From positions 1 to 63,556 of the IMG/VR virus record IMGVR_UViG_3300010157_000064: DNA of 63,556 nt, one strand, 5' to 3'. Shown one piece after another: positions 25,475-33,472 of the stretch. This stretch comes from a virus. The notes under the pieces were generated by a model. That model was not told the DNA's origin and searched no databases. It saw only the letters and a list, made by a program, of their open reading frames with translations. The position numbers and the translations under genes are program-made. Within the stretch, counting starts at the first letter, position 1, and every line of letters starts with the position of its first letter.

Positions 25475-25482
25475 TATATATA
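25475..25482 (-). promoter_or_regulatory. TATATATA, candidate late promoter of the core genes
   Basis: Lies 47 nt upstream of the 613-aa core gene start at 25427. Confidence 0.35.
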
Positions 25483-25533
25483 AATTCTAGGTTAAATTTT
25501 TTTCAATAACTCAATTATTTTATTATCGTCTGA

Positions 25534-25539
25534 TATATA
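25534..25539 (+). promoter_or_regulatory. TATATA, candidate late promoter
   Basis: Lies 36 nt before the SD-containing ATG at 25576. The earlier ATG at 25543 is only 3 nt away and would probably be at or before the transcription start. Confidence 0.35.
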
Positions 25540-25575
25540 GGTATGCATCACCATTCAAAATTTAGGAGAGTTAAG

Positions 25576-26163
25576 ATGAGAAAATTTGTAGAATATGTAA
25601 AGCTGCGGGAAATGTCCGCTATGAATATGGGAAAAGATATATTTGGCGGGGCAAATAATGTAAGCCTAGATGCGAATTCTGAAGCTGCTGTAGACACGGC
25701 CCTTCAAGCTTTTTTGCTTATATTGGGAGCTAAAGGAAGTCAAACTATCGGCATGTTAAAGAGTATTGTGCAGAGTGTTCCAGAAGTTAAAGATCAAGTG
25801 GAACAAATGTTATCTCAACATGATTTTGATAGTTTGAAAGATCTAGGTGTTGCTGCTAGTAGAGCTGCCAAGAGAATTTCATCTAATTCGTCTAAGGGGT
25901 TAGGAGATGTTTCTAGTGGTGATGCCTCTATGGGCAACGCCGGTTCTCCTCAGCAGCCATCTAATGCGATGGTTCCTAATGCTGCTGATTCTTACAAAGG
26001 CGAAGCTTATTTGATTGAAACAAAAGCTATTTGCAGTAGATGTGGAGCAGAAGCAAGAGCTTCAATATATGATATTAATGCTGGCAAAGCTAAGTGCCGT
26101 GAATGTGGCGGGTTTTTGAACAAGTCAGACAAGCCAGAGAAGAAGAGAAAATCTAGAGATTGA
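25576..26163 (+). CDS. Zinc-ribbon protein with capsid-targeting-like N-terminus
   Basis: The ATG at 25576 has AGGAG at ideal spacing and gives 195 aa beginning MRKFVEYVKLREM, with LRE at 10-12. A helical domain follows (ALQAFLLILGAKGSQTIGML), then a Ser/Gly/Pro linker, then a zinc ribbon (CSRCGAEA ... CRECGG) and a basic tail. The zinc ribbon and Lys/Arg tail suggest nucleic-acid binding. It is a lone plus-strand gene inside the head module and converges on the next gene with 11 nt overlap. Confidence 0.6.
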   Translation: MRKFVEYVKLREMSAMNMGKDIFGGANNVSLDANSEAAVDTALQAFLLILGAKGSQTIGMLKSIVQSVPEVKDQVEQMLSQHDFDSLKDLGVAASRAAKRISSNSSKGLGDVSSGDASMGNAGSPQQPSNAMVPNAADSYKGEAYLIETKAICSRCGAEARASIYDINAGKAKCRECGGFLNKSDKPEKKRKSRD

Positions 26164-26395
26164 ACCAACATTTTTTTGCTTTAATCAAGATATTTTCATC
26201 TAGAACAAACCCACATTTGTCTCCTACTAAACAGTCTGCGAGGCAATGTGGGCATATTCCAGTTTCGTTATTATCTGTATATTCTGTTACTTCTTTGGGA
26301 TCGAATATTTTACAACAATGATAACATCCTACTGAGGAGGATTGTTTTATAATATTCTTATTCTTCATTGATATTTTAGGAAACAAATTGATCAT
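26153..26395 (-). CDS. Small zinc-binding protein
   Basis: The 80-aa product has SVGCYHCCKIFDP and GICPHCLADC, two CxxC pairs in the pattern of a small bacterial cytoplasmic zinc-ribbon family (CYHC...CPHC...D). It overlaps the portal stop as ATGA, so it is translationally coupled to the portal gene. Its role in a head operon is unclear. It may be a regulator or an assembly factor. Confidence 0.6.
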   Translation of the reverse strand: MINLFPKISMKNKNIIKQSSSVGCYHCCKIFDPKEVTEYTDNNETGICPHCLADCLVGDKCGFVLDENILIKAKKCWFNL

Positions 26396-29300
26396 TCATC
26401 ACCTACGCTATAATCTATATCTTCTAGATCTTGTTCTGCTTCATATCCTTGTAGTTCTAGATCGTACTTCTTAATATCTTCTTCAGAAGGATCTTCTAGA
26501 CTAGTTGGTTCGGCAGGTTGTTCACCGGTTTCAGGTGGTGGTTGTTCGCCTGTGGGCTCTTGTGGAGCTTGAGGGCCCTCAAGATTAGCTTGTTCTGCGT
26601 CTTCTGGTTGTGGCATTGCGTTGGGGCCACCTGCTTGTGTTCCTAGTTCTGGATTTGATTGTTCTTGACCTGGAATTCCCACTCCTAGAAGTTGTGGATT
26701 CTGTGCCATTACTTGTAGTTTGAGATCTTCTAGTTTTTGAATTTTCAATCTTGCGAGCATTTCTTCTGTTTCGTTTTCGCCATATTTCAAAATTCTCGTC
26801 ATTATGTCATAATCAGACATAAGAACGCTACTTTTCAATGTTCCTGCATTGCCATATCTTGCTGATGTGACTTCCGCTCTTGATAGTTCTCTCCAGTCGG
26901 ATGGAGGAGTCATCTTTATTTTTAAATCTTGATAAGATTTTTCTGGGAACCCTCGTAGCTGCAAGTGTCTTTCTGCCAGTTCTAATATTCCGTCTTCGAA
27001 GTTGCTTTGCAATCTTTCGATCATTCTTGCGAATTTAACATCTTGTGAGCTTAATGTTATTCTGGTTGAATTGGGGTCTTCGTTATTGAAATAATTTTTA
27101 GGAAAGTTTAATGCTGTTAGTAGTTTGTTTCTGAAATAGATAGCATCATCTATTTCGCCAAGATTTTCTGCCCCTGGTAGTGTTTCTATTCTTGTGTTGC
27201 TATTTGGTCTAGTTGGCAACCAGTAATCTTCATCTTGTGCGGGTGGTTGCCATCTTTCTTCAACTTGATTTGCACCTGGTGTATTTCCTCTATTGCTTGT
27301 TACTTTTCTTTTTCTGAACTGATCTTTAATTCGATCCAAGAATGCTTCTGCTTTAAATGGAGGAAGTTGACCAACGTCAATGTAGAAAACACGCCTCTCA
27401 GGAGCGCGAGTGTTGTGAACGATTATGCCGTTTGCCACAAAATTATGCATTTCGTTATCAACTGTTAAGTCGTAAACTTCTTCTTGTCCTGCATATTCTA
27501 CTGCTATTACATTTTCATATTTTGGAAGCTCTTTATTAGAAACTGTGACCGACCAACATTCGGTTGGTGGCATCTTTCTTCCTTTTTCAATTTCGTGACC
27601 ACCCTTACGCTTTCTGTTAACAATTTTTCCTGAGCAGAGTCCGATTGAGGACCATAGTTCCTTTGTGTCTTCTACAAGGTTTTTATTGCATAATTCTATA
27701 GTCGAGAACCAAGTTCCGGCTTTGGTGCGTCTTTTGCAACCATCAGCATTTGATAGTCCTTCTACAAAAGCTCTTCTTATTTTCTTGGACGCATTAAACA
27801 CCCAGCTTGGGATTCTTTTGTTTTTAACTCCTTTGATATAGCCCATTGACAATAAAATTTTACAAGCAACAGTTGAGTCGACGACATAGTTGCCTAAATT
27901 CTTGTTGTTGCTTCTTTTTTCTCTTTCGAATCTAACTTTGCCGAAATATTTTTCAAGTATATTTTTATAAAATACATTTTGTTTTTCATCTAAGCCTGCA
28001 GAAAAAGTTAATTGGTAGTTATTTTTCCTTATAGATCCATCGCCTATTAAGAAGCCAAATAATTTAGCAAATTCTTCATCTACAAACTTCGGCAGCATTA
28101 TTCTTTCGGAATTTGCTTGTCCTTTATTGGTTGTTACAAGTTTGTTTTTCTCTAAACCAAAAACATCACATATCTTTTTAGCTTGATCAGCAGGCAGGGC
28201 CTTACCTTCGGTATAAAGAAACTGTCTTATTCTATTTATATCTCCGCATTTTCTCATCAATGCAGATTTATTTTTATAAATTGTATTTCTGAAGGCGGTT
28301 CTTTGAGAGACATCAAGTTTGGCCCATGTCTCTCCAAGTATATTTGGTATCTCCGTTTCAGACTCCTCATCTTTAGTTATATTTATGATTTTGTCTTTAC
28401 CAACGATTAAGTCTTGAATATCGACATACTGGATGATTCCTTCTCGATTTACAAGTATGGGGTGCGTAGCAGTTCCTGTTATTTGTACATGTTTGCTACG
28501 AACCGTGTAGACATCTTTCATGCCATTATTTACAAAATTAATCACTTTGGCTCTTAGTGTTTCGCCTATTGAATTATAAGAATAAACAAAATCGTCATTT
28601 TTAATATTCTTGATATACGCATATCCATCTGGAGTTCTGATTCTTGTGTCTCCAACCAAGCAGAGCCTATAAATCACCATTGCATCTTCTAAAAGTCTTA
28701 GATTATGTGCGGGTCCTCTTGCTGGTTCTATTAGTGATTGTCCGTATGGAAAAAATGTTTTTCTATCATCTCCGATTTTGAAATGTATTATTTGATTAGT
28801 AGCAAAACGTATTGCTGTTGTGTGATTTAGTTCTGTATTGTTTAGGTCGTCTACTGGGCCTCTGATTATTGCTTGATAATCTGGTCCTTCTTTTGCTTGT
28901 TGATATTCTATTGTTCTACCTTTGACAGTTTCTATTCTATACATAGTTTCTGGTGGTAGTGGCACTGCTTTGTATATTCCTTCTTTGGGGTTATCTGGAT
29001 TGATTACTGTTTCTACGAAGTGATCTCCCATAATACACAAACTTTTGAACCAGCTCCATCCTGCTCTGTTGAGGTTGAGCATTTTGCGATGTAGCAGTAC
29101 GAACTCTATTTCTTTTTTAATATCTTCGTTGTTAGTTAATACTTTTAATATATTTCCTGTTTCATCTTTTTGACAATTATGAACTATGATGCTATCTGTT
29201 GCGAAGCATGCGTGTTTTTCAACAGACATATCGTACACAGGTTGTTCTTCATCATTGTGATGAATGTTTAATATTGTTCTTTTATCTTCTAGTTTGAATA

Positions 29301-30165
29301 ATTCTTTTGTTTCTTTATGTGTAAATCCTTGTCTGTTCATCCATTTTTCTAGGGTGTGCCAGTCTACATCCATATGTTCTTCTATTTTCACGACAGGAAT
29401 TCCGGCTCCTATCATTTTCATTGCTTTATTTATTGCGGCATTTTTTGGGTCAACTTTTCCGGTCTTCCAATCATCGACAAATTGTCTTTCGTGTATCCAT
29501 CCTTTGTTGAGTGTAAAAATTCTTGGATATTGTTTTTGAGTTAATTTTGTAAGACGAAAATTTGCTGGCTTTCTGTAGAACGGCATAAGCTCATCGTTCA
29601 TTTTTAGTTTTCCAGCTTCGCACCAGCTACCGTCTCTTTTTAATATTCTATGGTCGTGCGTACATGTTATTGTTGATCCGTTATCAAAAACTATTGTTAA
29701 TGTTTTTGCATCTTTTACATATCTGGGTGCGTATGCCCAGCCTAAAGTGTAGTCTCTTTTTTCAAAATCATAACAATATGCGAGGAATCTTTCATCCCCT
29801 TTTGTCTCAACTAATTCTTTTATACTGATTGGTCCGAATGGAGTAGATATTCTTGTATCGCCTGAGACGCATGCTTCGTCTGAGAATACTGTCATTGCCA
29901 TTTCTATTTCTGGGACATTTCTTAATCTTTCGTACTCTTTATATCTCATCGCTCGATTGGTGAGAGTAGTAGTATCGATCATATCTGTAGTTTGTCGGAA
30001 GTTCGACATACCAGAATTTGGCCCGCCGCCAGTAAAATCGACTCCTAGAGCTTCCGGTTGAGCTATACCTGCTCCTTGGAACTGTCTGTAGTCTTTTTGT
30101 TTAGATAATGGGTCTTGCTCACCAGCGTATGTGAACAATTTAAAAAAGTCGCTCCATATAGGCAT
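26392..30165 (-). CDS. 20: Portal protein, T4 gp20-like, interrupted by two inteins
   Basis: The 1257-aa precursor has extein segments at residues 1-98, 331-501 and 919-1257, giving a 608-aa mature portal (T4 gp20 is 524 aa). Signature portal segments include FKIGDDRKTFFPYGQSLIEP, RAPERRVFYIDVGQLPPFKA and LPTRPNSNTRIETLPGAENL. The dodecameric portal forms the DNA channel and starts head assembly. Inteins occupy 99-330 and 502-918. The C-terminal 100 residues are Gln/Pro/Glu-rich. It heads the head operon. Confidence 0.92.
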   Translation of the reverse strand: MPIWSDFFKLFTYAGEQDPLSKQKDYRQFQGAGIAQPEALGVDFTGGGPNSGMSNFRQTTDMIDTTTLTNRAMRYKEYERLRNVPEIEMAMTVFSDEACVSGDTRISTPFGPISIKELVETKGDERFLAYCYDFEKRDYTLGWAYAPRYVKDAKTLTIVFDNGSTITCTHDHRILKRDGSWCEAGKLKMNDELMPFYRKPANFRLTKLTQKQYPRIFTLNKGWIHERQFVDDWKTGKVDPKNAAINKAMKMIGAGIPVVKIEEHMDVDWHTLEKWMNRQGFTHKETKELFKLEDKRTILNIHHNDEEQPVYDMSVEKHACFATDSIIVHNCQKDETGNILKVLTNNEDIKKEIEFVLLHRKMLNLNRAGWSWFKSLCIMGDHFVETVINPDNPKEGIYKAVPLPPETMYRIETVKGRTIEYQQAKEGPDYQAIIRGPVDDLNNTELNHTTAIRFATNQIIHFKIGDDRKTFFPYGQSLIEPARGPAHNLRLLEDAMVIYRLCLVGDTRIRTPDGYAYIKNIKNDDFVYSYNSIGETLRAKVINFVNNGMKDVYTVRSKHVQITGTATHPILVNREGIIQYVDIQDLIVGKDKIINITKDEESETEIPNILGETWAKLDVSQRTAFRNTIYKNKSALMRKCGDINRIRQFLYTEGKALPADQAKKICDVFGLEKNKLVTTNKGQANSERIMLPKFVDEEFAKLFGFLIGDGSIRKNNYQLTFSAGLDEKQNVFYKNILEKYFGKVRFEREKRSNNKNLGNYVVDSTVACKILLSMGYIKGVKNKRIPSWVFNASKKIRRAFVEGLSNADGCKRRTKAGTWFSTIELCNKNLVEDTKELWSSIGLCSGKIVNRKRKGGHEIEKGRKMPPTECWSVTVSNKELPKYENVIAVEYAGQEEVYDLTVDNEMHNFVANGIIVHNTRAPERRVFYIDVGQLPPFKAEAFLDRIKDQFRKRKVTSNRGNTPGANQVEERWQPPAQDEDYWLPTRPNSNTRIETLPGAENLGEIDDAIYFRNKLLTALNFPKNYFNNEDPNSTRITLSSQDVKFARMIERLQSNFEDGILELAERHLQLRGFPEKSYQDLKIKMTPPSDWRELSRAEVTSARYGNAGTLKSSVLMSDYDIMTRILKYGENETEEMLARLKIQKLEDLKLQVMAQNPQLLGVGIPGQEQSNPELGTQAGGPNAMPQPEDAEQANLEGPQAPQEPTGEQPPPETGEQPAEPTSLEDPSEEDIKKYDLELQGYEAEQDLEDIDYSVGDE
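27412..28662 (-). mobile_element. Intein 2 of the portal, with LAGLIDADG endonuclease
   Basis: This 417-aa intein starts at Cys502 (CLVGDTRIRTPDG) and ends NGIIVHN before Thr919. Block B is TGTATHPI. A LAGLIDADG-type homing endonuclease lies between (LFGFLIGDGSIRKNNY and FVEGLSNADGC). Block F is EVYDLTVDNEMHNFVANGII. All splice residues (Cys1, terminal His-Asn, Thr+1) are present, so it should splice, and the endonuclease could drive homing into intein-less portal genes. Confidence 0.93.
29176..29871 (-). mobile_element. Intein 1 of the portal, without recognisable endonuclease
   Basis: This 232-aa intein starts at Cys99 (CVSGDTRISTPFG) and ends DSIIVHN before Cys331. Block B is TCTHDHRIL and block F is QPVYDMSVEKHACFATDSII. 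The central 100 residues (LNKGWIHERQFVDDWKTGKV...) contain no LAGLIDADG or clear HNH motif. It is either a mini-intein with a leftover linker or holds a degenerate or unknown domain. Splice residues are intact. Confidence 0.92.
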
Positions 30166-30235
30166 TTTTTGTCTCTTTTATTCTCTTTTAAATTTTAATT
30201 TCTATATCTATAGTAGATAAGTCGGCAGAATTTTC

Positions 30236-30850
30236 ATGAAAAAAATAACTTTAATAAATAGTCATTGTTATTCAGGTTCATCTGTTTTGTATGATGCTAT
30301 GTGTGAGTGTTCTAATATTCAGGGTTATAAATCCAAAGATTTAGATAATAATTATTTCAGTAATATTAGTCTTTTAAATTTAACAAAAAAAGATCATAAA
30401 AAAAGAAATAGGTCCGCTCTTTATTTAGACGAGATTCTTTATAATTATTCTTTATCTACTAAGTTAGACTTTTCAAATTGTTTTTTTATAATTGTTATTA
30501 AACGTCCAGAAGGTGTTTTGCGTAGAATGATTTTAAACAATAAGTTAAAGCCTACATTTGCTGTTAGGCACTACACTTATAGGTTGAGACGTTTGTGTGA
30601 GATGACGAAGTGTTGTTCTAATTACGTTTTATTGACATTCGAAGACTTAAAAAACAATATTGGAACTGAATATATATCAAATTATTTAAAGCTGAAAGAA
30701 ACAATAACTCTCGAAAAAGAATCTTTAGATTTTTTGGATAAAGAATTAGATGTAAAATCGCTTAAATACGAGCATATAAAAGAAGCGGAAAGCTCTTATG
30801 AAAGATATTTTTATTTTTTAAAGCAACAAAAGAATCTAGTCAATTTTTAA
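30236..30850 (+). CDS. Sulfotransferase-like protein
   Basis: The 204-aa product begins MKKITLINSHCYSGSSVLYD, in which SGSS resembles the 5'-phosphosulfate-binding loop of PAPS-dependent sulfotransferases. It continues with FIIVIKRPEGVLRRMI (3'-phosphate-binding-like) and YVLLTFEDLKNN, the usual YEDL motif. Such enzymes transfer sulfate to sugars or proteins. It is somewhat short and divergent. It overlaps the end of the convergent peptidase gene by 11 nt. A role in modifying glycans alongside the glycosyltransferases is possible. Confidence 0.5.
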   Translation: MKKITLINSHCYSGSSVLYDAMCECSNIQGYKSKDLDNNYFSNISLLNLTKKDHKKRNRSALYLDEILYNYSLSTKLDFSNCFFIIVIKRPEGVLRRMILNNKLKPTFAVRHYTYRLRRLCEMTKCCSNYVLLTFEDLKNNIGTEYISNYLKLKETITLEKESLDFLDKELDVKSLKYEHIKEAESSYERYFYFLKQQKNLVNF

Positions 30851-31868
30851 TTATTTTTAAAATAGACTTTTGGTGGCTATAGTATTTGTTTTCTATTCCA
30901 AGATTCTCTTCATCTTCGATTTGGTCATCGAATCCTGCTTTTATTTCAACAAGTGGTGCTTCTTGTAGGAAAACTTTGAATGCTTTCCATGTCTTTTCAA
31001 ATTCTTTATTGATTTGTTCTGGCTTGGGTCTTATTTGGTTTACCCCGAATTCTACAATAAGTGAAAAGGCTCCATTTCTATAGTACCAATCTAGTTCTGT
31101 TCCTTTGATGGGTCGCAAATAGAAGTTGCAGCATTGTTCATATTTATAATCAGATAAGTCTGACATCTTTTTGATTATATTGTCATAATCGGATTGGTTT
31201 GGGCATTTCTTTCTATTATCTGCGTATGGGATTTGGTAAGTTCTTCCATAAGCGTGTCCAGATAGTACTGCATCGGGCTTTATTCTGTAAAAGAATTCTT
31301 GTATTTCTTGGACAGATTTAGACACGGATTTATTTTTACTTTTTGGACTAGGAAAGTCTCTATTTGGATCTACTTTATCGACCATTCTTTTTGTTGGGTA
31401 GCTATCTGGGGATAATACTGGTACGAAGTAGATATCTCTATTTTCTAGCAATTCTTTAACTTCTAGATTAGTTTTTTGTTCATGTAGAAGATTTCCTATA
31501 TAGGCCATTACACAGCCTGTTGATAATGATTCATCTCCGTGGATACATCCAGTAACAAGCACTTTTGGACATTCTTTTTTAAGATCTCCAGAAATCCTTA
31601 TGTAGTAAAGGTCTTTGTTTTGAGATGTCTTTCCGTAAACGCCTATTTCTGTAACTTCTGGTGCTTCATTGTTCCAGAGTTTTAGTTGTTCGATTATTTG
31701 AGGATAATCTAGATGTGCTGGAGTTTTGACAGATATATTTTTTTCTATCTTTTTTATTTCTGGTTTTTCTTTATGTTCTTTATCAAAATGAACATATCCA
31801 GTTTGCATTCCTAGGAACACAGCAAAGCATACATTTAGAATAAGCAGTAATTTTGTTAAATTTTTCAT
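30840..31868 (-). CDS. M14 zinc carboxypeptidase with N-terminal export signal
   Basis: The 342-aa protein has a hydrophobic N-terminus (LTKLLLILNVCFAVFLGMQ) and the M14 signature: GCIHGDES with H110 and E113, DPNRDFP, SGHAYGRTYQIPY (third zinc His) and NGAFSLIVEFG (catalytic Glu). M14 enzymes trim C-terminal residues from peptides, or peptidoglycan stems in bacterial relatives. SD AAGGAGGGC precedes the ATG. Export to the periplasm is likely. A late cell-wall remodelling role is an inference. Confidence 0.85.
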   Translation of the reverse strand: MKNLTKLLLILNVCFAVFLGMQTGYVHFDKEHKEKPEIKKIEKNISVKTPAHLDYPQIIEQLKLWNNEAPEVTEIGVYGKTSQNKDLYYIRISGDLKKECPKVLVTGCIHGDESLSTGCVMAYIGNLLHEQKTNLEVKELLENRDIYFVPVLSPDSYPTKRMVDKVDPNRDFPSPKSKNKSVSKSVQEIQEFFYRIKPDAVLSGHAYGRTYQIPYADNRKKCPNQSDYDNIIKKMSDLSDYKYEQCCNFYLRPIKGTELDWYYRNGAFSLIVEFGVNQIRPKPEQINKEFEKTWKAFKVFLQEAPLVEIKAGFDDQIEDEENLGIENKYYSHQKSILKIIKN

Positions 31869-31902
31869 AGCCCTCCTTGGACATTTAAATTAAAATCTTC
31901 AA

Positions 31903-31910
31903 TATATATA
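31903..31910. promoter_or_regulatory. TATATATA in divergent spacer
   Basis: Sits 34 nt from the minus start at 31868 and 31 nt from the plus start at 31942, nearly central in a 73-nt gap. Confidence 0.4.
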
Positions 31911-31941
31911 TTGATATAAAAAATATTTTTGGATTCCATTT

Positions 31942-32184
31942 ATGCAAAATTTTAAAAATTGGTTGACTAAACTTGAATACTATGGTGGGTCTGCCAACAA
32001 TCCTTCTGGAGTTGAGGATGAGGGCGATGGTGGCGATGGTGTTAAGAATAAACTTGAGAGACCGGGTGCTTTTCCGACTTATGGTGGCGACGATCTACCG
32101 ATAACGTCTAAAAACAAAAAGAGGAAAGAAGATTTTCCTCTTTCCTCTAAGAGAAGTATTTACAGGGGAAAAGATTCAAAATAA
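31942..32184 (+). CDS. Small Gly/Asp/Lys-rich protein with capsid-targeting-like N-terminus
   Basis: The 80-aa protein begins MQNFKNWLTKLEYYGG, then becomes low-complexity (GVEDEGDGGDGVKNK) and ends in a basic tail (KNKKRKEDFPLSSKRSIYRG). The acidic-then-basic composition is like small internal head proteins. SD is weak. It overlaps the convergent papain-like gene by 9 nt. No fold is recognised. Confidence 0.5.
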   Translation: MQNFKNWLTKLEYYGGSANNPSGVEDEGDGGDGVKNKLERPGAFPTYGGDDLPITSKNKKRKEDFPLSSKRSIYRGKDSK

Positions 32185-32859
32185 TATTGGTTGCAATATA
32201 TAATCTTTTTTATAATCCCCTTGCTCTTTATTTCTATCAATTATTGGTATTGGATATGATTTAGTGTATTTTTTAGGCACAATATCTTTATCTGCATAGA
32301 TCACACAGATCCATCCAGCCCATCTTTGATTGAATTCTTTCATTGTCCATGTTCTTATTTTCAAACTTTTATCGCTATTATTGATATATTTAACAATTCC
32401 TGCTACTTCATCATAATGAATTAGGGTCATAGCGTGACCTGGTACATCAAATAAACATCCTCTTCGTTCTTTTACAACAGATTTTATTAATAAACTTCTA
32501 TCTGATCTACTTGTGGTTTGTTCGAATTTGATATTTAGTTTTCTAAGTTTTGATGCAAGAGACGTAGGGTTTGCGTAGCTTTTGCATTCGCTATCATTGG
32601 TTAGTCCTATGAGTTTGGGCTCTTCTGCATACCGTCCTATGCACTCTGTGGAGGCCCATACGCATTGAATTCCTGTTTTATTATAAACTCTATCCTTCAT
32701 AGGAATAGGGACCATTACGTTAGTAAGGTCTTCGTCTACATAGCCTTCATAGGCTGAGACTGGGTTTGCTGTATTTGTTGAAGGGTTATATACATCCTCT
32801 TTTGTAGGTTGTATATCTAGACAAAACAAAAATATAAAACAATATGTCAGCTTGTTCAT
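32176..32859 (-). CDS. Papain-like cysteine peptidase with signal peptide
   Basis: The 227-aa product starts with a signal-like MNKLTYCFIFLFCLD. NKTGIQCVWASTECIG gives the Gln-Cys site typical of papain-fold enzymes (CxxxS/T helix). DVPGHAMTLIHYD supplies the catalytic His, and KYINNSD gives the Asn/Asp. The layout matches C39/C70-like peptidases. The start has a strong AAGGAGG. It is one of five predicted peptidases between 30 and 49 kb. Confidence 0.65.
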   Translation of the reverse strand: MNKLTYCFIFLFCLDIQPTKEDVYNPSTNTANPVSAYEGYVDEDLTNVMVPIPMKDRVYNKTGIQCVWASTECIGRYAEEPKLIGLTNDSECKSYANPTSLASKLRKLNIKFEQTTSRSDRSLLIKSVVKERRGCLFDVPGHAMTLIHYDEVAGIVKYINNSDKSLKIRTWTMKEFNQRWAGWICVIYADKDIVPKKYTKSYPIPIIDRNKEQGDYKKDYILQPILF

Positions 32860-32966
32860 GAACCTCCTTGTTCTGCTGATACATCTTTACATCCTGTAAA
32901 GGTGTGGTGTTTCCACCATAATTATATAGTATTTTTTTTGTTCATTTCAATTTAGATTATTACCAA

Positions 32967-33170
32967 TCAACTACTAATAGCGATTCTTCTAAAGGAATAG
33001 CCCAAGAACTTAGGATTATCTTCTTCGAACTCAGTCTTGCTGACTATGACATATGGTCTGTGGGTGAGAAATTGAATTTTCCTTAGCAACGGATTGACCA
33101 AGAGTTTCAGCGGTGTTTTATGACACCAATTGTTTCCTTCGAGAACGTAGTATTTATCTTTATACGTCAT
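32967..33170 (-). CDS. Small hypothetical protein
   Basis: This 67-aa frame overlaps the upstream membrane zinc-ribbon gene as ATGA. It is beta-rich and basic (MTYKDKYYVLEGNNWCHKTP). It is the third gene of a coupled minus-strand trio with the acidic protein and the membrane zinc-ribbon protein. No family recognised. Confidence 0.45.
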   Translation of the reverse strand: MTYKDKYYVLEGNNWCHKTPLKLLVNPLLRKIQFLTHRPYVIVSKTEFEEDNPKFLGYSFRRIAISS

Positions 33171-33472
33171 TCGGCTTCGGATTTCTCTTGTTTGTTATTT
33201 TGCTTCTGATTCAACATCTGTTGTTTCAGCCGCTCTAAATCCTCTTGAGAGAGCGGACATCTTGGGCATTTTGTGATCGGCCCGGTGTCTTCGCCACGCC
33301 ACTTTGTGCCGCAGCCGTTGCAAACCCTGATGATGCGTTGCGGGGCGGGTGGAGTTTTTGGATAAGGCTCTGTTGTTGGCCAAAACAAAACACAAAAGGC
33401 GATAACACAAAATAATCCAAACAAAAACACGGCTCGGTGCTCATTAAGCTTGTCTTGTTCCCATCCACTCAT
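33167..33472 (-). CDS. Membrane-anchored zinc-ribbon protein
   Basis: The 101-aa product has one membrane helix (VFLFGLFCVIAFCVLFW, about residues 15-31), a proline-rich linker and a zinc ribbon (CNGCGTKWRGEDTGPITKCP then RC). A Gln/Lys-rich helical tail follows. It overlaps both neighbours as ATGA, so the three are coupled. The topology suggests a soluble zinc domain on one face of the membrane. Function unknown. Confidence 0.55.
   Translation of the reverse strand: MSGWEQDKLNEHRAVFLFGLFCVIAFCVLFWPTTEPYPKTPPAPQRIIRVCNGCGTKWRGEDTGPITKCPRCPLSQEDLERLKQQMLNQKQNNKQEKSEAE

Noticed and set aside
25543-25575. Earlier ATG for the zinc-ribbon gene (His-rich start)
   Set aside because: TATATA ends only 3 nt upstream, and a proper SD and the shared N-terminal motif point to 25576.
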